From Robertkochia flava (GTDB taxonomy: Bacteria; Bacteroidota; Bacteroidia; Flavobacteriales; Flavobacteriaceae), in the NCBI RefSeq assembly GCF_020166515.1, contig NZ_JAINZT010000007.1, positions 62,001 to 126,000 of the forward strand: 64,000 nt of DNA, in the 5' to 3' direction. Position 1 is the first letter of the stretch, and the number at the start of each line of letters is the position of its first letter. Below, one piece after another: positions 15,275-24,602 of the stretch. The translations under genes and the position numbers were made by a program. The notes below the pieces were generated by a model, which had not been told where the DNA came from, did no database searches, and saw only the letters and a list, made by a program, of their open reading frames with translations.

Positions 15275-18049
15275 TTATCGCTGTATGGCTTCTCGTTTAT
15301 ACTTGCCTTTACTTTTACTGATCCGTACCGCTACCACCTTATATTCCGGGCACATGGCCTCTGAATCGTGGACGTCGCCGGTGATGTTGTTGATCATGAT
15401 CTCCGGGAAGTGGAAGGTGGTACTTACGATCCCCGGCTTGACCTCATCGGTGATCCGTGCCTTTACATCCACCTTGCCTCTGGGAGACTCCAGGCATACA
15501 TAATCGCCTTCACTGATGAAGTGTTTCATGGCATCGTCCGGGTGTATCATCAGGTAATCGCTCTGCAGCAACTCCTCGTTGGCGGTTCTTCGGGTCATGG
15601 CCCCGCAGTTGTAATGCTCCAGTTCGCGGTTGGTGGTCAGGATATAAGGGTATTCTTTGGCATGGCTCGTCAGTTCTTCAGTCTCTCTCCATCCGTTAAA
15701 CTCGAAGTACCCCTTACCGCGTTTGAATTCCTTGCTGTGCAGGATCTTAGTATCGGTACCATCCGGCGCCACCGGCCATTGCAGTCCGTTTTTGCCCAGT
15801 CGGTCCCAGCGGATACCTGCAAAGAAGGGTACGATCTGAGCGATCTCTTCGAGCATGCCCCCGGGGGTGTATTCCGGTTGCGGATAGCCCATGCGGTTCA
15901 TGAGCTCGACGATGATCTGTCCGTCAGGTTTTGAACCGGGATAGGGAGGCACCACCTGGCGTACGGCCTGCACCCGGCGTTCGCCATTGGTAAAGGTACC
16001 GCTCTTTTCCAGGAAGGAAGCCCCGGGCAGGATCACATCGGCCTGTTTTGCTGTCTCTGTCATAAAGAGCTCCTGTACGATCACCAGGTCGGTTGCCTGC
16101 AGGGCTTTGATCACCTTCTGGGTATTGGGGTCGGTTTGTACCACATCTTCCCCGATGATCCAGAGGGCCTTAAGTTTTCCTTCCAGGGCGGCATCGAACA
16201 TTTCCGGGATTTTAAACCCGATATGTTTGGGGACTTCGACCCCGTAGAATTCGTTATATTTCTTATTAACCTCCTCATTGGTCACGTCAAGATATCCTGC
16301 GCCCTGGTGGGGTTGTACCCCCATATCGGCAGAGCCCTGCACATTGTTCTGTCCGCGAAGCGGATTCACCCCAACCCCTCTGCGGCCGATGTTTCCGGTC
16401 ATCATGGCCAGGTCGGCGATCTGCATGACGGTAAAGGTGCCCTGGGAATGTTCGGTAACGCCCAGCCCGTGGAACGACATAGCATTGGGTGCCGAGGCAT
16501 AGGCTATGGCCGCTTCCCGAACCAGGTTACGGTCTACCCCAGAAACCGCTTCCATCTTATCGATATCCAGGTCCATTAGCGCCGTCCTGAAATCTTCATA
16601 TCCCTCGGTGCGGTTAGCCACAAAGCTTTCGTCTACGAGGCCTTCCTTCACGATATAGTGCATCATCATATTCAGTACGGCCACATTGGTACCGGGCCGC
16701 AATGGCAGGTGGTACGTGGCATAGCGCGCCAGTTCGGTGCGCCTGGGATCCAGAACGATGGAAACGTTTCCTGATTTCATGGCAAACTGCTTGAGTTTGG
16801 CCCCGGTTACCGGATGCGCATCGGTGGGGTTGGCCCCGATCACCAGGATACAATTGGTGTCCTTAAGATCGTCTATGGAATTGGTGGCTGCCCCGGTACC
16901 GAAGGTGCGCTGCATCCCCAGTGCCGTAGGGGAGTGGCATACCCGGGCACATCCGTCAATATTATTGGTCTGGATCACGGCCCGGAAGAATTTTTGCATC
17001 AGGTAGTTCTCCTCATTGGTACATCTGGAGGAGGAGATCCCGGCCAGGGAATCCGGCCCGTAGGTATTTTTATAATGGGTGAATTTATCCGTTATATAAT
17101 CGTATACCTCATCCCAGGATACCTTTTCGAATTGTCCGTTTCGTTTGATCATTGGAGCATCCAACCGGTCGGGATGGTCGTAGAACTTAAAGGCGTACCG
17201 GCCTTTCAGGCAGGTATGGCCCTGGTTCACCTCGGCATCATAGGGAGCGCGAATGCTCAGGATCTCCCCGTTGGTGGAAGCGACCTCCAGATTACAGCCC
17301 ACCCCGCAATAGGTACAAATGGTTCTTGTTTTTTCTGTAGCGTGGATGGCTTTAGACTGAAAGATATCGGATATGGCCGAAGTGGGACACGCCTGGGAAC
17401 AGGCCCCGCAACTCACACAATCGGAATCCAGGAAACTTTGGTCCAGGCTTTTTACGATATGGGCATCAAATCCCCTGCCGGCCATGCTCAGCACGAATTC
17501 TCCCTGCACTTCATCGCAGGCCCTCACGCATCTGTAGCAGTTAATGCATTTGGAGAAATCGGAGGTCATATAGGGGTGACTCAGGTCTTTCTTCTTATCC
17601 AGATGGTTGGCCCCTTCCGGGTACCGCACTTCCCGGATCCCTACCCGTGCGGCAACATCCTGTAATTCGCAATTCCCGTTCACCTCACAGGTCAGGCAGT
17701 CCAGGGGGTGGTCGGTGAGCACCAATTCTATAATATTCTTTCGCAGTTCTTTTACGGAGGGGGTGCTGGTAAAGATATATTGTCCCTCAGCCACAGGGCT
17801 GTGGCAGGAAGCCAGGGTTTTGGTTGGGCCACCTTTTGCATTGGCGACTTCCACGCTGCAAACCCGGCAGGAGCCAAAGGGTTCCAGATTGGGTGCATCG
17901 CAAAGGGTGGGAACCAATTGTGTTCCCTTATGACGTCGGATAAAGTCCAGCATGGTCTCTCCCTCGATAATCTCAAATTCCCGGTTGTCTATAAACGCTG
18001 TTTTCATGGTGCCAAAATTTTGTTGATCCTTTTGCTGGTCTGCTTTCAT
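15275..18049 (-). CDS. fdhF: NAD-linked formate dehydrogenase alpha subunit (molybdopterin, Cys-type)
   Basis: 924 residues, cytosolic. In order it has an N-terminal [2Fe-2S] domain (C50, C61, C64, C82), a NuoG-like His-Cys cluster (H114, C118, C121, C127), and two 4Fe-4S ferredoxin motifs (C168-C178 and C211-C221). The Mo/W bis-MGD oxidoreductase domain has cluster ligands C245, C248, C252 and C280. The catalytic pair is C371-H372 (ARVCHSPT), so Cys replaces selenocysteine. It oxidises formate to CO2 and passes electrons to the NuoF-like subunit for NAD+ reduction. It follows the beta subunit by 9 bases. MKTAFIDNREF at 18007 is an alternative start. Confidence 0.93.
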   Translation of the reverse strand: MKADQQKDQQNFGTMKTAFIDNREFEIIEGETMLDFIRRHKGTQLVPTLCDAPNLEPFGSCRVCSVEVANAKGGPTKTLASCHSPVAEGQYIFTSTPSVKELRKNIIELVLTDHPLDCLTCEVNGNCELQDVAARVGIREVRYPEGANHLDKKKDLSHPYMTSDFSKCINCYRCVRACDEVQGEFVLSMAGRGFDAHIVKSLDQSFLDSDCVSCGACSQACPTSAISDIFQSKAIHATEKTRTICTYCGVGCNLEVASTNGEILSIRAPYDAEVNQGHTCLKGRYAFKFYDHPDRLDAPMIKRNGQFEKVSWDEVYDYITDKFTHYKNTYGPDSLAGISSSRCTNEENYLMQKFFRAVIQTNNIDGCARVCHSPTALGMQRTFGTGAATNSIDDLKDTNCILVIGANPTDAHPVTGAKLKQFAMKSGNVSIVLDPRRTELARYATYHLPLRPGTNVAVLNMMMHYIVKEGLVDESFVANRTEGYEDFRTALMDLDIDKMEAVSGVDRNLVREAAIAYASAPNAMSFHGLGVTEHSQGTFTVMQIADLAMMTGNIGRRGVGVNPLRGQNNVQGSADMGVQPHQGAGYLDVTNEEVNKKYNEFYGVEVPKHIGFKIPEMFDAALEGKLKALWIIGEDVVQTDPNTQKVIKALQATDLVIVQELFMTETAKQADVILPGASFLEKSGTFTNGERRVQAVRQVVPPYPGSKPDGQIIVELMNRMGYPQPEYTPGGMLEEIAQIVPFFAGIRWDRLGKNGLQWPVAPDGTDTKILHSKEFKRGKGYFEFNGWRETEELTSHAKEYPYILTTNRELEHYNCGAMTRRTANEELLQSDYLMIHPDDAMKHFISEGDYVCLESPRGKVDVKARITDEVKPGIVSTTFHFPEIMINNITGDVHDSEAMCPEYKVVAVRISKSKGKYKREAIQR

Positions 18050-18058
18050 TCAGCGGGA

Positions 18059-19711
18059 TCATTTAAAATAGGGTTTTAATTCCTGCTCAAAATACTCCAG
18101 GGCATTCCTGACCGGCAGGGGGATACCTCCCCCATGTGCACACAAGGAGCCTTCTTCCAGGGTGGTGAGCAGGTCGGTGAAAAGTTTCCTGTCGATCTTA
18201 TAATCGTCATTAAAGGCTTTCTGCGCCAGTTCATGTCCTCTTTTGGTGCCCAGGCGGCAGGGGAAACATTTACCACAGCTTTCATAAGCGGCGAAATCGA
18301 ATAGATGTTCAATGTACCGGATCATGGGGAAGTCTTCCGGGATGCAGATCACTGAAGCGTGCCCCAACAAAAAACCACCTTTGGAAAACGACTCGAAATC
18401 CAGGGTTAATTCATCAATTTTGGCTACCGGAACAATGCCTCCCAGGGGGCCACCGATCTGCATGGCTTTTACCGGACGTTTAAACCCGCCACCCAGTTGA
18501 TATACCACTTCCGAAAGTGGAGTGCCCATTTCTACCTCGTAAAGTCCGGGGGAATTGAATAAACTGTCAAGGGAAACCAGCTTGGTTCCGGAGGAGCGCG
18601 CTGTGCCCATGGCCTTCCAGGCGTCTCCTCCCTTGGAAATAATGTAGTGCAAAGCCGCCAGGGTTTCTACGTTGTTAACTGTTGTAGGTTTGTTAAAAAG
18701 CCCTTTTTGGGCCGGGAAGGGTGGTCGCACCCTTACTTCGGGGCGCTGCCCTTCGATCGAATTTATCAACGCCGTTTCTTCCCCGCAGATATAAGAGCCC
18801 TGAGCCTGGATGATCTTAAAGTGAAAGGAGAATCCGGAGCCTTTTATATTTTCGCCAGCCAGGCCTTTTTCCAATAGCTCGTCTATGGCCTGCTGTACAA
18901 TGGTGACCGCCTCCGGGTATTCTGCCCTGATATATAGAATGCCATGGGTAGCCCTGGTAACATAACCGGCAATTAACATCCCGAATAAGACGGAATGTGG
19001 CCTTTCTTCAAGAAGGTAGCGATCGGAATATGCTCCGGGGTCGCCTTCATCTGCATTGCAGATAATAAACTTGACCTCGTTGGCTTCTTTCCGGCAAAAC
19101 TCCAGTTTTAATCCCATGGGGAATCCCGCCCCTCCGCGACCGCGAAGCCCGGAAGTTTTGATATCTTCCAATACGGCTGCCGAATCTTTTTTCAGGGCAT
19201 CCAGAAAGGGCTGGTAATATTGCATTGTATCCGGTATAGGAGCCGTAAGGATGGCCCTGGCTGATGCCTTAACAGTGTAACGGTCTTTGTTGAGGCCTGA
19301 GCCAGAATTTACTACAGCGCCTATTTGGCTGATAGCATCACCCGAATAGTTTTTCCCTTGGTAATGGAAGGCTGCATTTTCATGGCAACGCCCAAGGCAG
19401 GTCATATGCCCGATCTCATCTTCGCTGAATTTTGTTTTCAGGGAGTTCAGCACATCTTCCTGGGTACCTGCGCATAAGCATGCAGTGCCGTTACAGACGT
19501 AGACTTTTTTACCCTTGTTTTCAGGTTTCATAAAGTCATAGAAGGAGGCAGTGCCAAAGGTATTGGCTTTCCCGATCAGAAACTCCTCAGCCAGGTTTGC
19601 CAGGGTTTCTTCATCGGGTGTTCCCTGGGGCCGGGCAAGTTTTCCCATTTTATCAAAAAGGTTTTCTTCTACACCTTTTCTTCCCAACAATTCACTTAGG
19701 TTTTCAGACAT
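18059..19711 (-). CDS. Formate dehydrogenase beta subunit, NuoE/NuoF fusion
   Basis: The start at 19711 (MSENLSELLG) begins 1 base after the fdhD stop; a longer frame to 19828 would overlap fdhD and has no family match. The N-terminal third is a thioredoxin-like [2Fe-2S] domain (VCNGTACLC and CLGRC). The rest is NuoF-like: RGRGGAGFP for NADH/FMN, NADEGDPGAYSDR, SYICGEETAL, and a [4Fe-4S] site CGKCFPC plus LCAHGG. It transfers electrons from the alpha subunit to NAD+. No separate NuoE-type gamma subunit is present because that domain is fused here. Confidence 0.92.
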   Translation of the reverse strand: MSENLSELLGRKGVEENLFDKMGKLARPQGTPDEETLANLAEEFLIGKANTFGTASFYDFMKPENKGKKVYVCNGTACLCAGTQEDVLNSLKTKFSEDEIGHMTCLGRCHENAAFHYQGKNYSGDAISQIGAVVNSGSGLNKDRYTVKASARAILTAPIPDTMQYYQPFLDALKKDSAAVLEDIKTSGLRGRGGAGFPMGLKLEFCRKEANEVKFIICNADEGDPGAYSDRYLLEERPHSVLFGMLIAGYVTRATHGILYIRAEYPEAVTIVQQAIDELLEKGLAGENIKGSGFSFHFKIIQAQGSYICGEETALINSIEGQRPEVRVRPPFPAQKGLFNKPTTVNNVETLAALHYIISKGGDAWKAMGTARSSGTKLVSLDSLFNSPGLYEVEMGTPLSEVVYQLGGGFKRPVKAMQIGGPLGGIVPVAKIDELTLDFESFSKGGFLLGHASVICIPEDFPMIRYIEHLFDFAAYESCGKCFPCRLGTKRGHELAQKAFNDDYKIDRKLFTDLLTTLEEGSLCAHGGGIPLPVRNALEYFEQELKPYFK

Positions 19712-19712
19712 G

Positions 19713-20540
19713 TTAACTCGCTTTGGTGTTATTACTGGCCGGTAATCCGGTACGTTCCGGATGGGCATAGCAGGTGGTTCTTCCGTTCCGACTAAAGGCA
19801 AACAGGGTAATACCGAGCTCCTTGGCATAATCTACCGCTAGGGAGGAGGGGGCCGATACCGCGGCAAGAAAGGGAATACCTGCTTTAAAACATTTAATAA
19901 CGATCTCATAGGAGATGCGTCCGCTTACGGTCATTATTCTTGCCTCCCGAAGCCTTCTTTCCAGAATAAGCCGACCAACAACCTTGTCTACGGCATTATG
20001 CCTCCCGATATCTTCCATGGTGCATAGGAGTTCGCCCTCCAGGGTAAATGCTGTGGCTGCGTGGGTGCCTCCTGATCTGTTAAAATCTTCCTGATTTTTT
20101 CGCATGCTGTCAAACAGACCGGGGATCAGGCCGGCCTCGAGTTGTTGGCGGGGGTCGAGGATCGCTCCGCTAAAGGCGAGATCGCTTAACTCGGTCTTCC
20201 CGCAGATTCCGCAGGAGGATACAGAAAGCAGGGAACGACTGTTGTTATACCCCTGTCCCAGTTCTTTTTCAGGAATATTAATATTGACAATGGTAACGAT
20301 TCCCTTTTCATTCTCCTTTTTAATGTGGATCTCCGGACAAAAGGAAACATCCCTGATGATATCCTCAGCATGCAGCATTCCCCTTACCAGGGAAGGATCT
20401 TCCCCGGGGGTGCGCATGGAAACCGTAAAGGGTTCATTGTTAATATTGATCTGCAGGGCTTCCTCCACCGTCAGGGCATCAAGTACCTTGCTTGCTCCGT
20501 CGGTGTCAAACTTTATGCCTTGGTAGGGTCGGGTTGCCAT
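19713..20540 (-). CDS. fdhD: Formate dehydrogenase accessory sulfurtransferase FdhD
   Basis: 275 residues from ATG 20540; a longer frame would need TTG at 20576. It has the FdhD signature CGICGK (C110, C113), MEDIGRHNAVDK, SGRISYE and a C-terminal glycine-rich TLFAFSRNGR. FdhD transfers sulfur from a cysteine desulfurase to the molybdenum cofactor of formate dehydrogenase and is required for its activity. It is first in the operon, immediately ahead of the beta and alpha subunits, so cofactor maturation and enzyme are made together. Confidence 0.95.
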   Translation of the reverse strand: MATRPYQGIKFDTDGASKVLDALTVEEALQININNEPFTVSMRTPGEDPSLVRGMLHAEDIIRDVSFCPEIHIKKENEKGIVTIVNINIPEKELGQGYNNSRSLLSVSSCGICGKTELSDLAFSGAILDPRQQLEAGLIPGLFDSMRKNQEDFNRSGGTHAATAFTLEGELLCTMEDIGRHNAVDKVVGRLILERRLREARIMTVSGRISYEIVIKCFKAGIPFLAAVSAPSSLAVDYAKELGITLFAFSRNGRTTCYAHPERTGLPASNNTKAS

Positions 20541-20688
20541 AAGATCGTTTTGGATATGCCTTATAAAGTTAAGCAAATTAAATTTTTGAAGCCCATCCTC
20601 TTTTTATACCTGGAGATCAATAATATCCGGGTTGAAACGGGTGTCTTAAGCACCGGCATGGTTGGGCATACCCTGGGGGCAGTTCCAT

Positions 20689-22329
20689 TTATTTTGATTT
20701 TTTAAAGGGAGGTGGACTCTGCAATTTGATCTCTTCCGCGAACGTATTCCAGTGGGCCAGGAGCTCCCGGTATTTATCAGGGGCTGCATCCTTCAGGTTG
20801 TGCTTCTCCTGCAGGTCTTCCGCTAAATTGTAGAGTTCAAAATTCTTTATATCCAGGGGTCGCTGCACATTGACGATCTTCCAGTTTCCCTTTCTGAGCA
20901 TGGCATGTCCGATGTGTTCCATGGCAAATACATCGTCTTGCCGATGAATGGTTTCTGAATTTCCTGAGAGGAATGGCAGGAGGGATGTACCCCTTAGGGG
21001 ATAGACTGGGTTCCCGTTATACCTTTCCGGGTAAGTGATCCCGGCCAGGTCGTAAAAGGTGGGGGCCAGGTCCTGCAGGGTGAGGAAGCCATGGAGGACT
21101 TCCTTCTCTATCCTTACCCCGGGTCCGCTTAGGATCAAGGTGGTATTGATACCGCCCTCGGTAGCATAATCCTTGAAATACCTGAAAGGGGAAGACCCGG
21201 CTTCGGCCCAGGCCGGGCCATAGGATATATAGGAATCGGCCTTTCCCATGTTCTCGTAATCGTCGTTGTAGTAATCCTTCAGGAAGGTGTAGTTCTCGTG
21301 GTGGAGAAAATCCCGGTGGGCAGCGCCGTTATCTGACATAAAAACGAAAAGGGTATTTTCAAACTGCCCGGTTTCTTTCAGGTAAGTTAGCAGCCGTCCA
21401 ATATTGTGGTCGAGGTTATCGACCATGCCCGCATAGAGTTCCATTTTTCGGGCTTCCTTCTTTTGCTGTTGAGGTGATAAAGAATCCCAGGGTATGATTC
21501 GATTGGCAAAGGCGGGATGAATTTCCGGGAGCACGGCATCTTCCGGAATGATCCCGGCAGCCTTTAGTGAGTGAAGCCGGTCTGCCCTTAATTTTTCATA
21601 GCCTGTATCATAACGGCCTTCGTATTTTTTCCAGTATTTTTCATCGACCTGTAATGGCCAGTGGGGAGAGGTATAGGCGGCGAACACAAAAAACGGTCGG
21701 TTGTCGTTTCTGTTGCTGTCGATATATTCGATAAGCCTGTCGGTATAGACATCGGTGGAATACTTCCCCTCAGGCCAATTCACGGGGTTGCCATCTTCGG
21801 TATAGGGGGAGAGGCCCGGTTCGAGGGCACTTTGGTTTCGGTAGTGGTTGCCGGCCCCTTCGAGGAGCACAAAGGAGCGTTCAAACCCCTTTTGGTGCGG
21901 ATTGGCTTCCGGGGTGAGTCCCAGGTGCCACTTCCCCGCCATGTAGGTATGGTAGCCTGCATCCCAGAGGAGCTGAGGGATGGTAACTACGCGTTCGGTT
22001 AACTGTCCTTCGTAGCCAAAATGGTCTGACGTAAAATCCTGGATTCCCATGCCGGCAATGTGGTTGTCGTTTCCGGTAAGCAGCATGGCCCGGGTAGGGG
22101 CACACATAGGCGCGGTATGAAAACTACTGAAACGTATGCCATTCCTGGCAAGGGCGTCAATATTCGGGGTTTCAATATCGCCTCCATAGCATCCAATATC
22201 GCCAAAGCCCAGGTCGTCGGCAACGATAAGGACCATGTTGGGTCGGTTGGATTGTTGTGCAGGGGCTTGCTGACAGGCTAGCAGGACTAGTGCAAACCAC
22301 CCCGGTAACCAATGTAAAATACTTTTCAT
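20689..22329 (-). CDS. Type I (S1-family) sulfatase lipoprotein
   Basis: The start at 22329 gives a lipoprotein signal (MKSILHWLPGWFALVLLACQ, lipobox LLAC). An in-frame ATG at 22353 is an alternative, and the longer frame runs back into the preceding gene. It has the alkaline-phosphatase-superfamily fold with VADDLG metal ligands. C76 in C-A-P-T-R is the cysteine converted to formylglycine by a sulfatase-maturating enzyme, not seen in this window. AGKWHLG and FMSDNGA follow as expected. It hydrolyses sulfate esters, probably from sulfated polysaccharide or another small ester; the substrate is not decidable. The gene lies 31 bases after an NTF2-like gene. Confidence 0.92.
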   Translation of the reverse strand: MKSILHWLPGWFALVLLACQQAPAQQSNRPNMVLIVADDLGFGDIGCYGGDIETPNIDALARNGIRFSSFHTAPMCAPTRAMLLTGNDNHIAGMGIQDFTSDHFGYEGQLTERVVTIPQLLWDAGYHTYMAGKWHLGLTPEANPHQKGFERSFVLLEGAGNHYRNQSALEPGLSPYTEDGNPVNWPEGKYSTDVYTDRLIEYIDSNRNDNRPFFVFAAYTSPHWPLQVDEKYWKKYEGRYDTGYEKLRADRLHSLKAAGIIPEDAVLPEIHPAFANRIIPWDSLSPQQQKKEARKMELYAGMVDNLDHNIGRLLTYLKETGQFENTLFVFMSDNGAAHRDFLHHENYTFLKDYYNDDYENMGKADSYISYGPAWAEAGSSPFRYFKDYATEGGINTTLILSGPGVRIEKEVLHGFLTLQDLAPTFYDLAGITYPERYNGNPVYPLRGTSLLPFLSGNSETIHRQDDVFAMEHIGHAMLRKGNWKIVNVQRPLDIKNFELYNLAEDLQEKHNLKDAAPDKYRELLAHWNTFAEEIKLQSPPPFKKSK

Positions 22330-22360
22330 AATTACTTTTTTTAAGTTATTCATCGGGGGG

Positions 22361-22849
22361 TCACTTATTTTCCACACGGGTTGAGTGCAGAATGTGCACT
22401 TTCCATTGGCCATCGATCTTTTTCAGCGTTCCGCTTTCCAGCCATTGGTAACGGGTTAGTGCCCCATCCCTGATAACCTCTGCAAACAGATCCCAAACCA
22501 CAAAGGCCGTATCGTTACAGACCTCTATGATCTTATAATCTAAAGAATCTTTTCTGGAATACCCTTCAGGCTTTTTTTGACCAACCAGGTTTAAGGTGTA
22601 CTCCAGGTCCCAGTACACACCCTGTTCCAGCACATAATATCCGGGGGCGGTAAGGGCACCATAGGCTTGTGCATCTCTTTCGGCCAGGGCGTGGTAAAGA
22701 CCTTCCAGGGTCTGCTTTATCCCGCGGATATCTTCCGGGGAAGCATGGATCACAGGGTCCGACTTAAATCCTGTAGTTTGAGCAGGGACGGCAGTACTGG
22801 TCAGGGTAGCTGCCAGGAGCAAAAGAAAAAATATCGGAGTGGTTTTCAT
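22361..22849 (-). CDS. Exported NTF2/DUF4440-like protein
   Basis: 162 residues with a signal peptide ending near VPAQ. The mature part has the cone-shaped NTF2/SnoaL-like pattern (EGLYHALAERDAQAYGALT, a central beta sheet, and a C-terminal WKVHILHSTRVENK). Bacteroidota carry many secreted members, probably small-molecule binding or as immunity-type partners; the role here is unknown. It shares its ending (WLES...HSTRV) with the protein at 53909-54376, so the two are paralogs. It is the gene upstream of the sulfatase. Confidence 0.75.
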   Translation of the reverse strand: MKTTPIFFLLLLAATLTSTAVPAQTTGFKSDPVIHASPEDIRGIKQTLEGLYHALAERDAQAYGALTAPGYYVLEQGVYWDLEYTLNLVGQKKPEGYSRKDSLDYKIIEVCNDTAFVVWDLFAEVIRDGALTRYQWLESGTLKKIDGQWKVHILHSTRVENK

Positions 22850-22902
22850 TGTAGTGGATTTAAAGTTCAGGTTGTTTTTATGTGTTTCAGGTGTTACCTT
22901 TT

Positions 22903-23535
22903 TTAATTTTCAGGCTCGGTCATGAGGTATTGAACAAGTATATAGTGAGCAGAGGTTTCCAGCAATCGCTCCTGGTCTGATGGATGATCTTTCGGGTTTT
23001 CTGTACGATAAGAACCGAAGATCAAGACGGGGGTTTTTCGGTTTAATATCCAGGGAGTATTTCCAAAAGGAAAGAGGTAGAAATGCTCTTCAGGTTTTTC
23101 AGGTTCCAGGATCAGGTCCTTATGGATATTCATGGCAAGGGTTCTGATCTCTAAAGCACAATGGTTTTCTGCTTTTAAGGTGAAGAACTTCAGGTCGTTA
23201 ATAAAACCGTTTCGCTGCTTTCCCTCAAGAAAATAGGAATAGGTGTTAAGCGTATTCATCAGGGTATCTGAAGCAACCAGAACCCCGTTGTGGTATTCTT
23301 CTGTGAACACCTTTAGCCTGTATTTGTGATGTTTACTGTCGAGGTTCACCCGAAATAGCGCTATGGAAGCCATCTCAGGGTTTGCATTGTGGTCGAGGGT
23401 CACAAACCCCTGGTTGCGTAAAATGAGGTAGGGAATCTCATCTCCCGGAGGATTCGGGATATCCGGAAGATCGATGCCCTGGGCAAAAACCGTACAGGGA
23501 AGCAGTGAAAACAGGTATGGAATCAGCCTTTTCAT
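22903..23535 (-). CDS. Exported protein of unknown function
   Basis: 210 residues with a signal peptide (cleavage near VFAQ), proline-rich after cleavage (IDLPDIPNPPGDE). The body is predicted mostly beta-strand with no catalytic motif I can identify. It has a single Cys in the mature part, so no disulfide is expected. I do not recognise the family. It is same-strand with the NTF2-like and sulfatase genes and could head that transcript (53-base gap). Confidence 0.6.
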   Translation of the reverse strand: MKRLIPYLFSLLPCTVFAQGIDLPDIPNPPGDEIPYLILRNQGFVTLDHNANPEMASIALFRVNLDSKHHKYRLKVFTEEYHNGVLVASDTLMNTLNTYSYFLEGKQRNGFINDLKFFTLKAENHCALEIRTLAMNIHKDLILEPEKPEEHFYLFPFGNTPWILNRKTPVLIFGSYRTENPKDHPSDQERLLETSAHYILVQYLMTEPEN

Positions 23536-23709
23536 GCCAAGGGTGCATATTTTTAAAAATAAGGCTCACGGACTGATCGAAATGGGAGGTTATTTAAAGA
23601 TAATGGATATTTATTTAATTGACGGAGACAAGCATTTTAAAGAAAGCAGATCCTGATTTTGGTGTAGATCACAAAGGCGAGCAGCAGGTAAGTTCTGTCT
23701 TTACCGGAG

Positions 23710-24528
23710 TTATCCTGCCTTTTCATCTTCAGTATACCCCAAAAGATAGTAACCCGCACTTTTCCCGTTCTTCTTCCGGGCTTCCTTCATCACCCAGGTA
23801 TAGCCTTCAGCGTCATGCCCTTCGAGAAGCAATTCCAGGTCTTTAAACGTATAGGTTCGCACCAGGGAGGCCTGTCCGTCCCAGGCATAAACCAGGGGGA
23901 TCACAGGGATGAGGTAGGTGAACAAAATTTGTTTAAAGGTCAGGGGTCTGATAAAGGGTGTCATAAACCAGGTCATCAGGAATAGAATACAGAGGGAAAG
24001 GGGTAGCAGGAGCCACCAAAGGAAGGTCGGGATACTGTTTTGCGCCAGTTCGTAAATAAACAGTGGCTGCTTATTTCTTGCCGCAGCATGCAGAATATCC
24101 CTGGCCGTTGCAGGTTCCATATGGTGAAAACTGGCGATCATGGTTTTGAGTCCTTCCGGGGCTTTGTCCATTTCCCTGGCATCCATGGAGGTTGCCCGGT
24201 ATCGGATATACGGCGAGGGGCCATCGTTATATTTGGCGAGGGTTTCCGGGTCGGGATACTTATCGGTAAGGATCAGCGTTACCGGGTTTTCGGGGGTGGC
24301 TGCATTTATCTTATTAACCGTCTCTGGCATTGCCCCACCTGACCCACTGCCGAGATCAACGATCTGTTCGAAAGGGGTGGTTTGCCGGATGTCCAGCAGA
24401 AGATCTGCCAGCACTGATGAGGTGCCCATCATCCGGTGAAATACGGATAGGAGGCGTGTAACCCCGGAACGTATAGATTTCGGAAGCCAGGGAAAGTCTT
24501 CAAATTCAAATAAGGAGAGTCGTTTCAT
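23710..24528 (-). CDS. Methyltransferase-like protein with two C-terminal membrane segments
   Basis: 272 residues. The N-terminal ~150 residues look like a class I SAM-dependent methyltransferase (motif I VDLGSGSGGAMPE, then LILTDKYPDP and IASFHHME). Two hydrophobic segments follow (~170-190 and ~200-215), then a short soluble tail with a predicted strand-helix pattern. No signal peptide is present, so the enzyme domain probably faces the cytoplasm. The acceptor is unknown. It lies 74 bases downstream of a second, exported methyltransferase-like gene. Confidence 0.7.
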   Translation of the reverse strand: MKRLSLFEFEDFPWLPKSIRSGVTRLLSVFHRMMGTSSVLADLLLDIRQTTPFEQIVDLGSGSGGAMPETVNKINAATPENPVTLILTDKYPDPETLAKYNDGPSPYIRYRATSMDAREMDKAPEGLKTMIASFHHMEPATARDILHAAARNKQPLFIYELAQNSIPTFLWWLLLPLSLCILFLMTWFMTPFIRPLTFKQILFTYLIPVIPLVYAWDGQASLVRTYTFKDLELLLEGHDAEGYTWVMKEARKKNGKSAGYYLLGYTEDEKAG

Positions 24529-24602
24529 GGGGTGCTACTGTACTAAAATAGTAATATCAATTTATTTTGGAATGGAAACAGGACTAAACACAGCGAGGGC
24601 AT

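Noticed and set aside
16814-17665. 283-codon plus-strand ORF opposite the formate dehydrogenase alpha gene
   Set aside because: Lies fully inside a strongly supported iron-sulfur gene on the other strand, with no signal or family pattern.
15275-18049. Selenocysteine (in-frame TGA) in the formate dehydrogenase
   Set aside because: The catalytic position is a Cys codon (ARVCHSPT) and the frame has no internal TGA.
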